From NCBI RefSeq assembly GCF_003002925.1, contig NZ_PVTK01000002.1, positions 310,001 through 374,000 of the forward strand: a DNA stretch of 64,000 nucleotides, given 5' to 3'. Source of the stretch: Vreelandella songnenensis (lineage in GTDB: Bacteria; Pseudomonadota; Gammaproteobacteria; Pseudomonadales; Halomonadaceae). This document shows, in pieces, positions 56,204 through 64,000 of this stretch (position 1 is the stretch's first letter; each line of letters starts with the position of its first letter). A program made the position numbers and the translations under genes. A model generated the notes under the pieces. It ran no database searches. It worked only from the letters and a program-made list of their open reading frames with translations, and was not told where the DNA came from.

Positions 56204-57244
56204 ATGAAGAAATTGATGCTTGTTACCGCGCTTTCCATGGCCGCTTTTCAAACGGCGCAAGCCGCCGCCGTGTTTGAAAACGAGGAAGTGCGGATCGACC
56301 TGACCGGCAAGCTTCAGTACGAAGCGGGCGCGTTTAAATATGATAAACAGAACCCGGCTCAACGCCTCAACTTCGGCGGTGACGGCAAGGCACGCTTGGG
56401 AACCCAGTTTCGCTACCACTTCACCGATGAAATCGACCTGCTGGGTAAGCTTGAGTGGCAGCTCAATGCCGAAGACGAAAATGATGCCAAGACCGATAGC
56501 CTCGACGTGCGCTACGCCTGGCTCGGGTTTCGTTACCTGGACCAGCTGGAAATGGCCATTGGCCGCACCAAGAGCTCGACCAGTCAACTGGTGGATGTCA
56601 CCGATATCTTCGAGCTGTTTGGCTCCTCCGCCAACGACAACAAGATCAATGGCATCAAGCCCTTCGATAGCAAGAAGGATGACCAGCTGACCATCGGCTA
56701 CGATATCGGCAACTGGGACCTGCGCGGAAGCTACGTCTTCGAAGATGAGCGCCGCCCGCGCGAAACCAGCGCCGGCGACCGCGACTACCAGTACAGCTTC
56801 TCGGCACGCTATACCACCGAGTCGGAGATCGATTTCGTGGGGGCCTACGAACGCCAGAGCTTTCAAGGCAGCACCGACACGCTGGGCGACATGACCAGCT
56901 GGGGGCTGGGGGTGGGATGGCGCTTCGATCCGTTCTACGTGGGCGCCATCAACGGCTACAAGCGCATGACGGCCGCCGACGATCAGGAGTTTTCCTCGCA
57001 CTTCTATGAACTGGCCGCCGCCTACGAGCTAGGCAGAGCGCTTTTCATGGTGGGTTACAACAATGAAAAAGGCGAAGACGACCTGGCCGATGAGGGCACT
57101 CGGGTCGATGAAGTCGTCTTCGGAGTATCCTATCAACTGATGCCGCGAGCCAAGGTATACGCCGAGTACAACGTTGATCGCCTGCGCGTGGATGGCCAGC
57201 GCCGGGACGACCTATACGGCATGGGGATCGAGGTCAAGTTCTAG
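56204..57244 (+). CDS. Gram-negative trimeric porin
   Basis: A 346-residue outer-membrane beta-barrel. Signal peptide MKKLMLVTALSMAAFQTAQA, then VFENEEVRIDLTGKLQYEAG, the typical first strand of OmpC/PhoE-like porins; LDVRYAWLGFRYLDQLEMAIGR is the conserved region before the constriction loop and the last residue is Phe, as required for barrel assembly. It likely admits the small solutes used by the neighbouring phosphatase and importer. Pore selectivity cannot be read by eye. Confidence 0.85.
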   Translation: MKKLMLVTALSMAAFQTAQAAAVFENEEVRIDLTGKLQYEAGAFKYDKQNPAQRLNFGGDGKARLGTQFRYHFTDEIDLLGKLEWQLNAEDENDAKTDSLDVRYAWLGFRYLDQLEMAIGRTKSSTSQLVDVTDIFELFGSSANDNKINGIKPFDSKKDDQLTIGYDIGNWDLRGSYVFEDERRPRETSAGDRDYQYSFSARYTTESEIDFVGAYERQSFQGSTDTLGDMTSWGLGVGWRFDPFYVGAINGYKRMTAADDQEFSSHFYELAAAYELGRALFMVGYNNEKGEDDLADEGTRVDEVVFGVSYQLMPRAKVYAEYNVDRLRVDGQRRDDLYGMGIEVKF

Positions 57245-57328
57245 ACGCCCGCGTGGCCTGACTTCTGATGCCCGGCACGGCTCTGCTACTATAGGGCATC
57301 TCGAACAGACGTTAAGGCCACGCTGCGC

Positions 57329-59245
57329 ATGCGCTTGATTATCGCCGAAAAACCCAGCCTTGCCCGGGCCATTGCCGAAGCGCTGCCGGGCAGCCCCAGA
57401 CGCCAGGAAGGTGCCATCGTGTGCGGTGATACCACCGTGACCTGGTGTCTGGGCCATCTGCTCGAACAGTCCCCACCGGAAGCCTACGACCCCGCCGACA
57501 AGCAGTGGCGCCTCGACCGCCTGCCCATCGTGCCCGGCACCTGGAAACTGGCCCCGCGCCCCAAGGCGCGCGGCCAGCTGGCCGTCATTCGCAAGCTGAT
57601 CAAGCAGGCGACCAGCGTAGTGCATGCCGGCGACCCGGACCGCGAAGGCCAGCTCCTGGTGCAGGAAGTGATCGAGCACCTCAAGTACCGCGGCCCGGTT
57701 CAACGCCTGCTGATCAGCGATCTCAACCGCCCCGCCGTTACCCGAGCGCTCGCCCAGCTACGCCCCAACGCCGAATTTCAGCCGCTGTTTCAAGCTGCAC
57801 AAGCGCGCTCACGAGCCGACTGGCTGTACGGGATCAATCTGACCCGCGCCTGGACGCTGACCGGCCGCCAGGCGGGCTTTGACGGCGTGCTTTCCGTGGG
57901 CCGGGTGCAAACCCCGGTGCTGGGGCTGATCGTGCGCCGCGATAACGCCATTCGCGATTTCAAGCCGCACCCGTTTTACCCGCTCTGGGTGGATCTCAAG
58001 GTAGCCAACGGCCAGCTGCGCGCCTGGTGGGCACCCAGGGAAAATCAGCCCCTGGATGATCAGGGCCGTCTGATCGACCGCGCCCCCGCCGACGCCCTGG
58101 CGGCAAGTCTGCCCGGCGCTTCAGGCCAGTTGACGACCCTCGAACAGCAGGAAAAACGCCAGGCGCCGCCGCTGCCCTACTCCCTATCGGCGCTTCAGGT
58201 AGACGCCGCCCGCCGCCATGGACTATCCGCGCAGATGGTGCTGGATATCTGCCAGCGCCTTTACGAGCAGCACAAGCTGATTACCTACCCGCGCTCGGAC
58301 TGCCGCTATCTGCCCGAAGAGCATCTTCAGCTTGCCAGGCAGAGTCTTAGCGGCGCCTGCCAGAATGACGCCACGCTCAGGCAGTGGCTGCAAGGCGCTG
58401 ATTTCACGCTGCGTTCCAAAGCCTGGAACGACAAGCAGGTAGGCGCCCACCATGCGCTGGCACCTACCGGCAAACCGGCGGATTTCAGCCAGCTCTCGGC
58501 CACCGAGGGCCACGTCTTTCGATTGGTGGTACGCAACGTGATGGCGCAGTTCTACCGCCCCTTGCGCACTTTTGAAGTCAAGGCTGAGTTCACCCTGCTG
58601 AACGAGGCCTTCCGCGCCCGCGGCCAGAGCATTCTGGACCCGGGCTGGAAGCCGCTGTTCACTACCAGAGAAGAAACCCCGCCCCTGCCCACGCTTACCC
58701 AGCATGAGCCCTGCCAGGCACTGGGCGCCGGGGTGGAAGAGAAAGAGACTCGCCCGCCAGAGCCGTTTACCGATGCAAGCCTCATCAAGGCAATGATGAA
58801 CATCGGCCGCTATGTGGACGACCCTAACGTGCGACGCACCCTGCGCGACACCGACGGCCTGGGCACCGAAGCCACGCGCGCCGGTATCATCGAAACCCTG
58901 GTGCAACGCGGGTACCTGGTGCGCCAGCAAAAAGCCCTGCGCGCCACCAAGCTCGGCTGCGCGCTGATCGCTGCCTTGCCCAGCGCAGTCAGCACGCCGG
59001 AGCGCACCGCGCTATGGGAGCAGCGCCTGCGCGCCATCTCCGAGCAGCAGGATCACCCGGGCGCCTTTCAGCAGGCCTTGCTGGAAGATCTTCGCGCTCT
59101 GCTTGGCCAAAGCGATGCGGACAAGCTCAGGCGAAGCCTGCAAACCGCCGAGGGCGCAGCCGCAGGCCCGGCCAAGCGTGCGGCCAAGCCGAAAAAGCGC
59201 TATACGAAAAAGAGAACGTCGACTGCAAGGAAAACCAGAAGCTGA
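57329..59245 (+). CDS. topB: DNA topoisomerase III
   Basis: A 638-residue type IA topoisomerase. The TOPRIM domain starts MRLIIAEKPSLARAIAEALP with the acidic triad segment HAGDPDREGQLL; the catalytic Tyr is Tyr320 in LITYPRSDCRYLPEEH. GLGTEATRAGIIETLVQRGYL is a conserved C-terminal element. The tail is Lys/Arg-rich (KRAAKPKKRYTKKR) and lacks zinc fingers. It decatenates DNA during replication and recombination. Unrelated to its upstream neighbours. Confidence 0.94.
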   Translation: MRLIIAEKPSLARAIAEALPGSPRRQEGAIVCGDTTVTWCLGHLLEQSPPEAYDPADKQWRLDRLPIVPGTWKLAPRPKARGQLAVIRKLIKQATSVVHAGDPDREGQLLVQEVIEHLKYRGPVQRLLISDLNRPAVTRALAQLRPNAEFQPLFQAAQARSRADWLYGINLTRAWTLTGRQAGFDGVLSVGRVQTPVLGLIVRRDNAIRDFKPHPFYPLWVDLKVANGQLRAWWAPRENQPLDDQGRLIDRAPADALAASLPGASGQLTTLEQQEKRQAPPLPYSLSALQVDAARRHGLSAQMVLDICQRLYEQHKLITYPRSDCRYLPEEHLQLARQSLSGACQNDATLRQWLQGADFTLRSKAWNDKQVGAHHALAPTGKPADFSQLSATEGHVFRLVVRNVMAQFYRPLRTFEVKAEFTLLNEAFRARGQSILDPGWKPLFTTREETPPLPTLTQHEPCQALGAGVEEKETRPPEPFTDASLIKAMMNIGRYVDDPNVRRTLRDTDGLGTEATRAGIIETLVQRGYLVRQQKALRATKLGCALIAALPSAVSTPERTALWEQRLRAISEQQDHPGAFQQALLEDLRALLGQSDADKLRRSLQTAEGAAAGPAKRAAKPKKRYTKKRTSTARKTRS

Positions 59246-59356
59246 GACCGAGCAGTACGCAATATGCTCTACGCATTTCTCTCTAACAATTGTAAGGCCA
59301 CCACTGTTGGGTAATTGCTCTACACTGAATACAAGATAACGGTATAAATAGGCAAG

Positions 59357-60262
59357 TTATTCCGAAGGAGCTGATAGCCTTCCAGGCACTGCCCTTACCC
59401 AGTCTCGGATGGCCAGAACCGTTGAATCATCACGCCGGCTTTTTGGGTAAACCAGAAAGAAGGCGTGGTCTTCAAGCTCAGGGCCAAAAGGATGTACCAA
59501 GCGCCCATCGGCTAATTCATCCTCGACCAATTGGCGGCTCATCAGCATGACCCCCTGCCCAGCCACCGCCGCTGCGATGGCATGGCTTTCATCGGAGAAC
59601 GCCAGTCCGGCCCCGACATTCAATCCTGGAATCTGGGCAATCTTCTGGTAACCCGGCCAATCCGTGGGCGATATGAATACCCCCTGCGGTCGAAAATGGA
59701 TCAACGGGTACCTGCATGGATCCTTGCCAGCTTGTTGAACAAGCTGCGGGCTGCAGACGGGAATCAAGGTGGTATCAAAAAGCTTCTCGGCAGAAAGGCC
59801 CGGCCAGCGGCCATCACCGTGGCGGATGGCCATGTCCGCCGTGACGCCATCCAGCGCCACCGGCTCATGGGTAGCATGAATACGCAGGTCGATGTCGGTA
59901 TAGGCCTCCCGCAGCTGGTAAACCCAGGGCAGTAGCCAGCGTACCGCCACCACCGGTGTGGTCGTAAGTGTCACACTCTGCCGTTCGGGCAAGGCGCTCA
60001 ATCGCGCAATGGTACTACTGATGCTGTCGAAAGAGACTTCCAGCACCCGCGCCAGCTCACGCCCTTGCGGCGTCAACTCAAGCCGCCTGGGTCGGCGCAA
60101 GAACAGCGCCACGCCCAGCGCCGCTTCAAGCCCGCGAATCTGATGGCTGATGGCCGTGGCCGTCACCGAGAGCTCCAGCGCCGCCTGCTTGGCACTTTCA
60201 TGGCGAGCAGCCGCTTCAAACGCGCGAAGGGCTGAAAGCGAGGGTAAGCGTCGCGAAGTCAT
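59357..60262 (-). CDS. LysR-family regulator (GcvA-like)
   Basis: A 301-residue LysR-type regulator. The helix-turn-helix is at about residues 17-60 (ESAKQAALELSVTATAISHQ), followed by the linker and a periplasmic-binding-like effector domain of the GcvA subgroup (DMAIRHGDGRWPGL). Divergent from the azoreductase gene across 115 bp, so it probably regulates it and itself. A TGAGT-TTT-ACTCA repeat lies at its start. Confidence 0.87.
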   Translation of the reverse strand: MTSRRLPSLSALRAFEAAARHESAKQAALELSVTATAISHQIRGLEAALGVALFLRRPRRLELTPQGRELARVLEVSFDSISSTIARLSALPERQSVTLTTTPVVAVRWLLPWVYQLREAYTDIDLRIHATHEPVALDGVTADMAIRHGDGRWPGLSAEKLFDTTLIPVCSPQLVQQAGKDPCRYPLIHFRPQGVFISPTDWPGYQKIAQIPGLNVGAGLAFSDESHAIAAAVAGQGVMLMSRQLVEDELADGRLVHPFGPELEDHAFFLVYPKSRRDDSTVLAIRDWVRAVPGRLSAPSE

Positions 60263-60265
60263 AAG

Positions 60266-60278
60266 TGAGTTTTACTCA
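60266..60278. promoter_or_regulatory. Small inverted repeat in the LysR-azoreductase divergent region
   Basis: TGAGT-TTT-ACTCA, four bases before the LysR start codon; a possible part of an autoregulatory site. Confidence 0.3.
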
Positions 60279-60377
60279 TCTATACCGGCAAAAAAGATCG
60301 TTTGTCGCGCTATTTACATGGCCCTAAGCTGAAGCCGTTGTCAAGCATAGATGAATTCAGCTTAAAGGAGACGCTTC

Positions 60378-61076
60378 ATGTCACGTATTCTGCATATCGA
60401 TGCCAGCGCCCGCCCCGGACTCGCGGGAACGGATCACCACGGCTCGCACAGCCGTTACCTGTCCCAGCACTTTGTCCGTCAGTGGCAGTCAAGCCGCCCG
60501 CAGGACGCCGTCACTTATCGCGATATAGGCCAGTGCCCACCTTCGTTCATTAGCCACGACTGGATCGCTTCGGCTTTTACACCGGAAGACAAACGCGCGC
60601 CGTGGATGAAAGAAGCGCTCGCGGAAAGCGATGCACTGGTCGATGAGCTGATAGCGTCCACTATCCTGGTGATTGGAACGCCGCTCTACAACTTTGGCAT
60701 GCCCGCCAGCCTCAAGGCGTGGGTCGATCAGATCATCAGGGCCGAGCGAACGGTCGGGGTCGACAAGAGCAATCTGCATGACCCTTATGCTCCAAAACTC
60801 ACGGAGCGAGAACGGCATGCCGTCATTCTCGTTGCCAGAGGCGGCATGAATATGGGCCCGGGGGAAGCCATGGCGCATATGAACCATCTGGAGCCCAATC
60901 TTGTCGCCGCGCTCGGGTTCGTCGGGATCACCCGGATTCATACCATCGCGATCGAGGGACAGGAAGTAGGAGGCAAGGTGCTGAAAGAATCGATTGCGCG
61001 CGCGCGGCGTAAGGTGACACAGCTGGTAGATGAGTTGCAGAGGGCACTAGGTACTGCTGGCAGCGAGCCGGCATGA
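60378..61076 (+). CDS. azoR: FMN-dependent NADH-azoreductase/quinone reductase
   Basis: A 232-residue flavodoxin-fold protein. MSRILHIDASARP is the FMN-phosphate loop and VIGTPLYNFGMPASLKAWVD is the conserved FMN-isoalloxazine site; VARGGMNMGPGEAM follows. AzoR-type enzymes reduce quinones and azo dyes with NADH and help against thiol or electrophile stress. RBS AAAGGAG. Controlled probably by the divergent LysR gene. Confidence 0.82.
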   Translation: MSRILHIDASARPGLAGTDHHGSHSRYLSQHFVRQWQSSRPQDAVTYRDIGQCPPSFISHDWIASAFTPEDKRAPWMKEALAESDALVDELIASTILVIGTPLYNFGMPASLKAWVDQIIRAERTVGVDKSNLHDPYAPKLTERERHAVILVARGGMNMGPGEAMAHMNHLEPNLVAALGFVGITRIHTIAIEGQEVGGKVLKESIARARRKVTQLVDELQRALGTAGSEPA

Positions 61077-61178
61077 CGGCACTTCTGCTCTAGAGAGCCA
61101 TCGCGAGAGGTGCGAAATCCCTAATCCTGGGATATTCGCGCCTCGATACTTACTTGAGCCCTGCTTGAACTTGGTCAA

Positions 61179-61201
61179 TGAGTGCTAGGGATCAGCACTC
61201 A
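61179..61201. terminator. Stem-loop between azoR and the M48 gene
   Basis: TGAGTGCT-AGGGATC-AGCACTCA, perfect 8-bp arms, between two converging genes. No T run on either strand, so terminator function is tentative. Confidence 0.45.
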
Positions 61202-61229
61202 AGGAAAGCGTCCGTAATGATGTGATCCA

Positions 61230-63167
61230 TCACTGTTCCACCAACAAAGGCGGCACCGGACAATCCAGCATGTCGGCGGTGGCGCGAAACAGCTCGGCTT
61301 CTGCGGGCTTTATCTGCCCGCTGTGCTCGATGCAGCGGGCCATGGCCTGCAGCAGCGTATGCTTATGCTGGGGCAACAAGCGGCGTAATTTACTGACTGC
61401 TTGGCCTAGCGCCTGCATATCGCCGATGGCAATGGGTTGTGCATTCAACTCAAAGGGCAACTCTCTAGCAGCCGCTTTCAACGCAGCGCTCACTTCAACA
61501 GGGTCATCTTGCCCTGCGTTAGCCAACACGTTTAGCAGTACTTGGCACTCCTGCTGAAGCACCTTGAGTCTGCGTGTCGCCGGGACTTGCTCCTTGCGCG
61601 CCAGCCCCAGGTGGTGGACAAGCCAGTGATACAGCGTCCATTCGAACAGGCTGACCTGACCATCGGCATTGATCAGTTGCTTCAGGCACTGGCGAAAGTG
61701 CACTGCCTCATCCGTCGTGAGGTTTTTTAACGCGGGCAAGGCAAGCTCTACCAAGGGTAAACGAAACTGCTCTTTCAACATCAGCACCTCACCGGCATAG
61801 CTCATGACAGCTGGATATACCCCGTGCATGGCCGACTGTTCAAGTGATGCCAACTGATGCTTACGCACCTGTGTGTCCTGGCTAAGCAACAGCCCGTACA
61901 TCAAAGCGCGCACGGCTTGATAATCTTGCGCGGCGTTCTTGAGTCGTCTGGGCAACGCCTCAAGGGTGGATTGAGCCTGTGCCAGATGACGAGGCCCTGG
62001 CTGCCCCATCGAAGCAATAGCCGCTCGTGCCGACACTCCGGTCAGCGCGGCAGCGCCCGTGGTGGTAAATTCGTTGCCCGTGAAAGATGCCTTGGATGCC
62101 CTATCTACCTTAGCGGTATCGCCTTGAGGTTTTCGGTCAAGCCGCGCTGCATCAAACTGGCCGTTCCAGCCCGGCATGACACGCCTGATACGATCCTTCA
62201 ACGGCGGGTGGGTGGCCATGAAGTTCTGACGCATGGCCTGACTAAAGTACAAGTGACTGAACTGGCTTGCCTGCGGAGCTTCAAGACGTGACCCCTCGGC
62301 ATTGAGGCCAATCCTGATCAAGGCATTGCCGATTCCTTCAGGATGGCGAGTAAACTGCACAGCCGATGCATCGGCCAGGTACTCCCGCTGCCGGCTGACA
62401 GCAGCCTTGATCCAGTTGCCGAAGAACGTGCCCGCAAAGCCGATCAACATCAGCGCCGCTGCCAGAAAAACAATCACTGCCCCCGGGTTCTTGCCTTTGC
62501 TGGTTTTAATACGCGGGCCGTAACGCATGCTTCGCATTAGCCCGTTACCCAGAAGACCAATCACAAGAACGCCATGCAACACGCTCACCAAACGCAAATT
62601 CAAGCGCATGTCACCGTGAAGGATATGGCTAAACTCATGGGCTATCACGCCCTGAAGCTCATCGCGTGAAAGGTGCTTAATGGCGCCTTGCGTAATACCA
62701 ATGACCGCATCGCCAGTATTGTGGCCAGCCGCAAAGGCATTGATACCAGGCTCATCCAAAAGATAGACAGGCGGCACCGGCATACCCGCAGCAATCGCCA
62801 TTTCCTCCACTACGTTTAGGATACGACGTTCATCGTCAAGCTTGGAATCCGGCGCGATCTCACGACCGCCAAGCGACGTGGCCACCACCTTGCCGCCACG
62901 ACTCAGTTGCAACTGTTTATACAGCCCTCCCAGCACCACAAGCGCCAGCACGAAGGCGGCAATCCAGGGCCCAAAGAGTGGTATCCCTCCCGAGAGCACC
63001 GCTATGAGCGAAACATCGTGGTTCAAGGTAAGGTCGAACAGAAAATAGAGGGCAATGACAAACGCCAGCGTCGTTACGATAATCAAGGCCAGCACGGCCA
63101 GAATCAGCAAAACGACGAGGAGCCCTGTTCGGCGACGAGCATTGTCTTGAGCAGTAAAAAAATCCAT
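61230..63167 (-). CDS. M48-family membrane metalloprotease
   Basis: A 645-residue membrane protease. Two helices at about 15-43 and 53-82 precede the catalytic domain, with HEFSH (177-181) as the zinc-binding HExxH and the third ligand Glu in RQREYLADASAVQF. Membrane helices follow at about 195-212 and 230-252. The last 300 residues or so form a cytoplasmic helical extension not present in HtpX (about 290 residues), of unknown role. It lies 29 bp downstream of lemA on the same strand, a pairing seen widely and often linked to envelope quality control. Confidence 0.83.
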   Translation of the reverse strand: MDFFTAQDNARRRTGLLVVLLILAVLALIIVTTLAFVIALYFLFDLTLNHDVSLIAVLSGGIPLFGPWIAAFVLALVVLGGLYKQLQLSRGGKVVATSLGGREIAPDSKLDDERRILNVVEEMAIAAGMPVPPVYLLDEPGINAFAAGHNTGDAVIGITQGAIKHLSRDELQGVIAHEFSHILHGDMRLNLRLVSVLHGVLVIGLLGNGLMRSMRYGPRIKTSKGKNPGAVIVFLAAALMLIGFAGTFFGNWIKAAVSRQREYLADASAVQFTRHPEGIGNALIRIGLNAEGSRLEAPQASQFSHLYFSQAMRQNFMATHPPLKDRIRRVMPGWNGQFDAARLDRKPQGDTAKVDRASKASFTGNEFTTTGAAALTGVSARAAIASMGQPGPRHLAQAQSTLEALPRRLKNAAQDYQAVRALMYGLLLSQDTQVRKHQLASLEQSAMHGVYPAVMSYAGEVLMLKEQFRLPLVELALPALKNLTTDEAVHFRQCLKQLINADGQVSLFEWTLYHWLVHHLGLARKEQVPATRRLKVLQQECQVLLNVLANAGQDDPVEVSAALKAAARELPFELNAQPIAIGDMQALGQAVSKLRRLLPQHKHTLLQAMARCIEHSGQIKPAEAELFRATADMLDCPVPPLLVEQ

Positions 63168-63196
63168 GCGCCTCTCCCTGCGAGTTCAGCGTCGGT

Positions 63197-63790
63197 TCAG
63201 AAAGAGATTTTCGGCGCTGACTGAATCTGCGCACTGTCCTCGAACTCCAGGAAAGAGGCATCCTCGCCATGACCTACCATTGACGCTATTGCAACCGGCG
63301 GGAAGCTTTGGCGGTAAGTGTTGTAACGCATGACAGCATCATTAAATGCCTGACGGGCAAAGGCTACCTTGTTCTCGGTGCTGGAAAGCTCTTCTGAGAG
63401 CTGCTGCATGTTCTGAGCAGCTTTCAGATCCGGATAGGCTTCCATCACCACATTCAGCCGCCCCATCGCCTGGGTAAGTGCACCTTCAGCACCACCAAGT
63501 TCTGCCATCGCCTTGGCGCTACCCGGGTTAGCCGCCGCTGCCTTGAGCCCTGACGCTGCCGAGTTGCGTGCCTGAATGACCGCTTCCAGGGTTTCACGCT
63601 CATGAGACAAGTACCCTTTCGCGGTTTCGACCAGATTGGGAATCAAGTCGTGGCGACGTTTGAGCTGCACTTCAGTCTGAGCGAAGGCGTTCTGGAAGCG
63701 GTTGCGTAGTGATACAAGACGGTTATAAACACCAATAATATAAAAAGCGATAATCGCGATTACCGCGACAATAACGATAGTCAGAACCAT
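63197..63790 (-). CDS. lemA: LemA family protein
   Basis: A 197-residue protein with one N-terminal membrane helix (VLTIVIVAVIAIIAFYIIGV) and a helical-bundle LemA domain containing VSLRNRFQNAFAQTEVQLKRRHDLIPNLVETAKGY, the family hallmark. Function is unclear; it occurs with M48 proteases as here. ATG 63790 was chosen over 63796 because GAGGA abuts the first ATG but is six bases from the second. Confidence 0.9.
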   Translation of the reverse strand: MVLTIVIVAVIAIIAFYIIGVYNRLVSLRNRFQNAFAQTEVQLKRRHDLIPNLVETAKGYLSHERETLEAVIQARNSAASGLKAAAANPGSAKAMAELGGAEGALTQAMGRLNVVMEAYPDLKAAQNMQQLSEELSSTENKVAFARQAFNDAVMRYNTYRQSFPPVAIASMVGHGEDASFLEFEDSAQIQSAPKISF

Positions 63791-63898
63791 GGTCATTCCT
63801 CAGTCGGGTTATATAAGCTAGGATCAATAATCAACACGTACTGCTTACAACTGCGTATCACGCTCTGGCGGTATTGCCGGCAGAGGGCGACTTTCTTA

Positions 63899-64000
63899 TC
63901 AGGCAAGTTTGGGCAGGAAACTTAAATCAACATGATGCTTCTTGAAGTTACCGGGCTCGACGAAAACCGCAATCGTATCCGTATTGATATAAGAAGAAGG
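63899..64000 (-). CDS. C-terminal fragment of an unidentified protein
   Basis: On the minus strand the frame is open from the window edge to a TGA at 63899-63901, giving 33 residues that end FKKHHVDLSFLPKLA. The gene runs into the window from the right. No family can be assigned from so little sequence. It precedes lemA on the same strand with about 110 bp between. Confidence 0.45.
   Translation of the reverse strand, partial: PSSYINTDTIAVFVEPGNFKKHHVDLSFLPKLA

Overview
The window looks like a chromosomal segment of a halotolerant gammaproteobacterium, most probably Halomonas or a close relative in the Halomonadaceae. The clues are a complete betIBA choline-to-glycine-betaine cluster with a choline-binding protein, acidic proteins, an E. 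coli-like 4.5S RNA, a FadE-type acyl-CoA dehydrogenase and an alginate-type exopolysaccharide operon. I see no phage, insertion sequence, CRISPR array or rRNA. This assignment is inferred from gene content and was not tested by a database search.

Layout. 1-7156: distal part of an alginate (poly-mannuronate) operon in an unusual order: alg8 (partial), alg44, a family-14 polysaccharide lyase, algL and a double-length algK-like Sel1 lipoprotein. 7341-8060: Crp/Fnr-type regulator. 8156-8389: 4.5S RNA and tRNA-Met. 8482-13408: choX facing away from betIBA, with a BetI-type operator between them. 13696-16185: fadE. 16426-27441: a glycerol regulon, with an ABC importer (glpSTPQUV) and glpD on the plus strand and glpK and glpR on the minus strand. 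27558-37567: housekeeping and accessory genes (SLC13 carrier, TenA, quinone reductase, GDPD, nfo, XRE-cupin regulator with benE, lipoprotein, proS). 37827-42307: a four-gene envelope and c-di-GMP operon (cupredoxin-like protein, Cache-HAMP-GGDEF-EAL protein, DUF3034 outer-membrane protein, truncated-hemoglobin lipoprotein). 42563-47720: fkpB, ampG, a SEC-C protein and an ABC1/UbiB kinase-like gene. 48029-57244: a locus I interpret as inositol-phosphate or phytate utilisation. 57329-64000: topB, a LysR/azoreductase pair, an M48 protease/lemA pair and a partial gene.

The two most interesting systems are these. (1) At 48029-57244, an ABC importer of the FbpABC/AfuABC type is clustered with an inositol-monophosphatase-family enzyme, a Cys-x5-Arg phosphatase, a LacI regulator, a secreted histidine phosphatase with the HAE motif of MINPP-type phytases, and a porin. 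Together they form a plausible route from outer membrane to cytoplasm for phosphorylated inositols or other phosphate esters. (2) At 37827-42307, a predicted periplasmic copper protein, a membrane c-di-GMP phosphodiesterase with a broken GGDEF motif, a predicted outer-membrane protein and a lipid-anchored globin are closely packed, suggesting a redox or gas input into c-di-GMP signalling.

Other notable points: the two glycerol-transporter ATPases carry complementary degenerate motifs, predicting one good and one dead ATP site. There are two intergenic regions with several consecutive stem-loops (24805-25012 and 42335-42440), a 17-bp inverted operator pair in front of benE, and a 13-bp tandem repeat running over the stop codon of the importer's binding protein.
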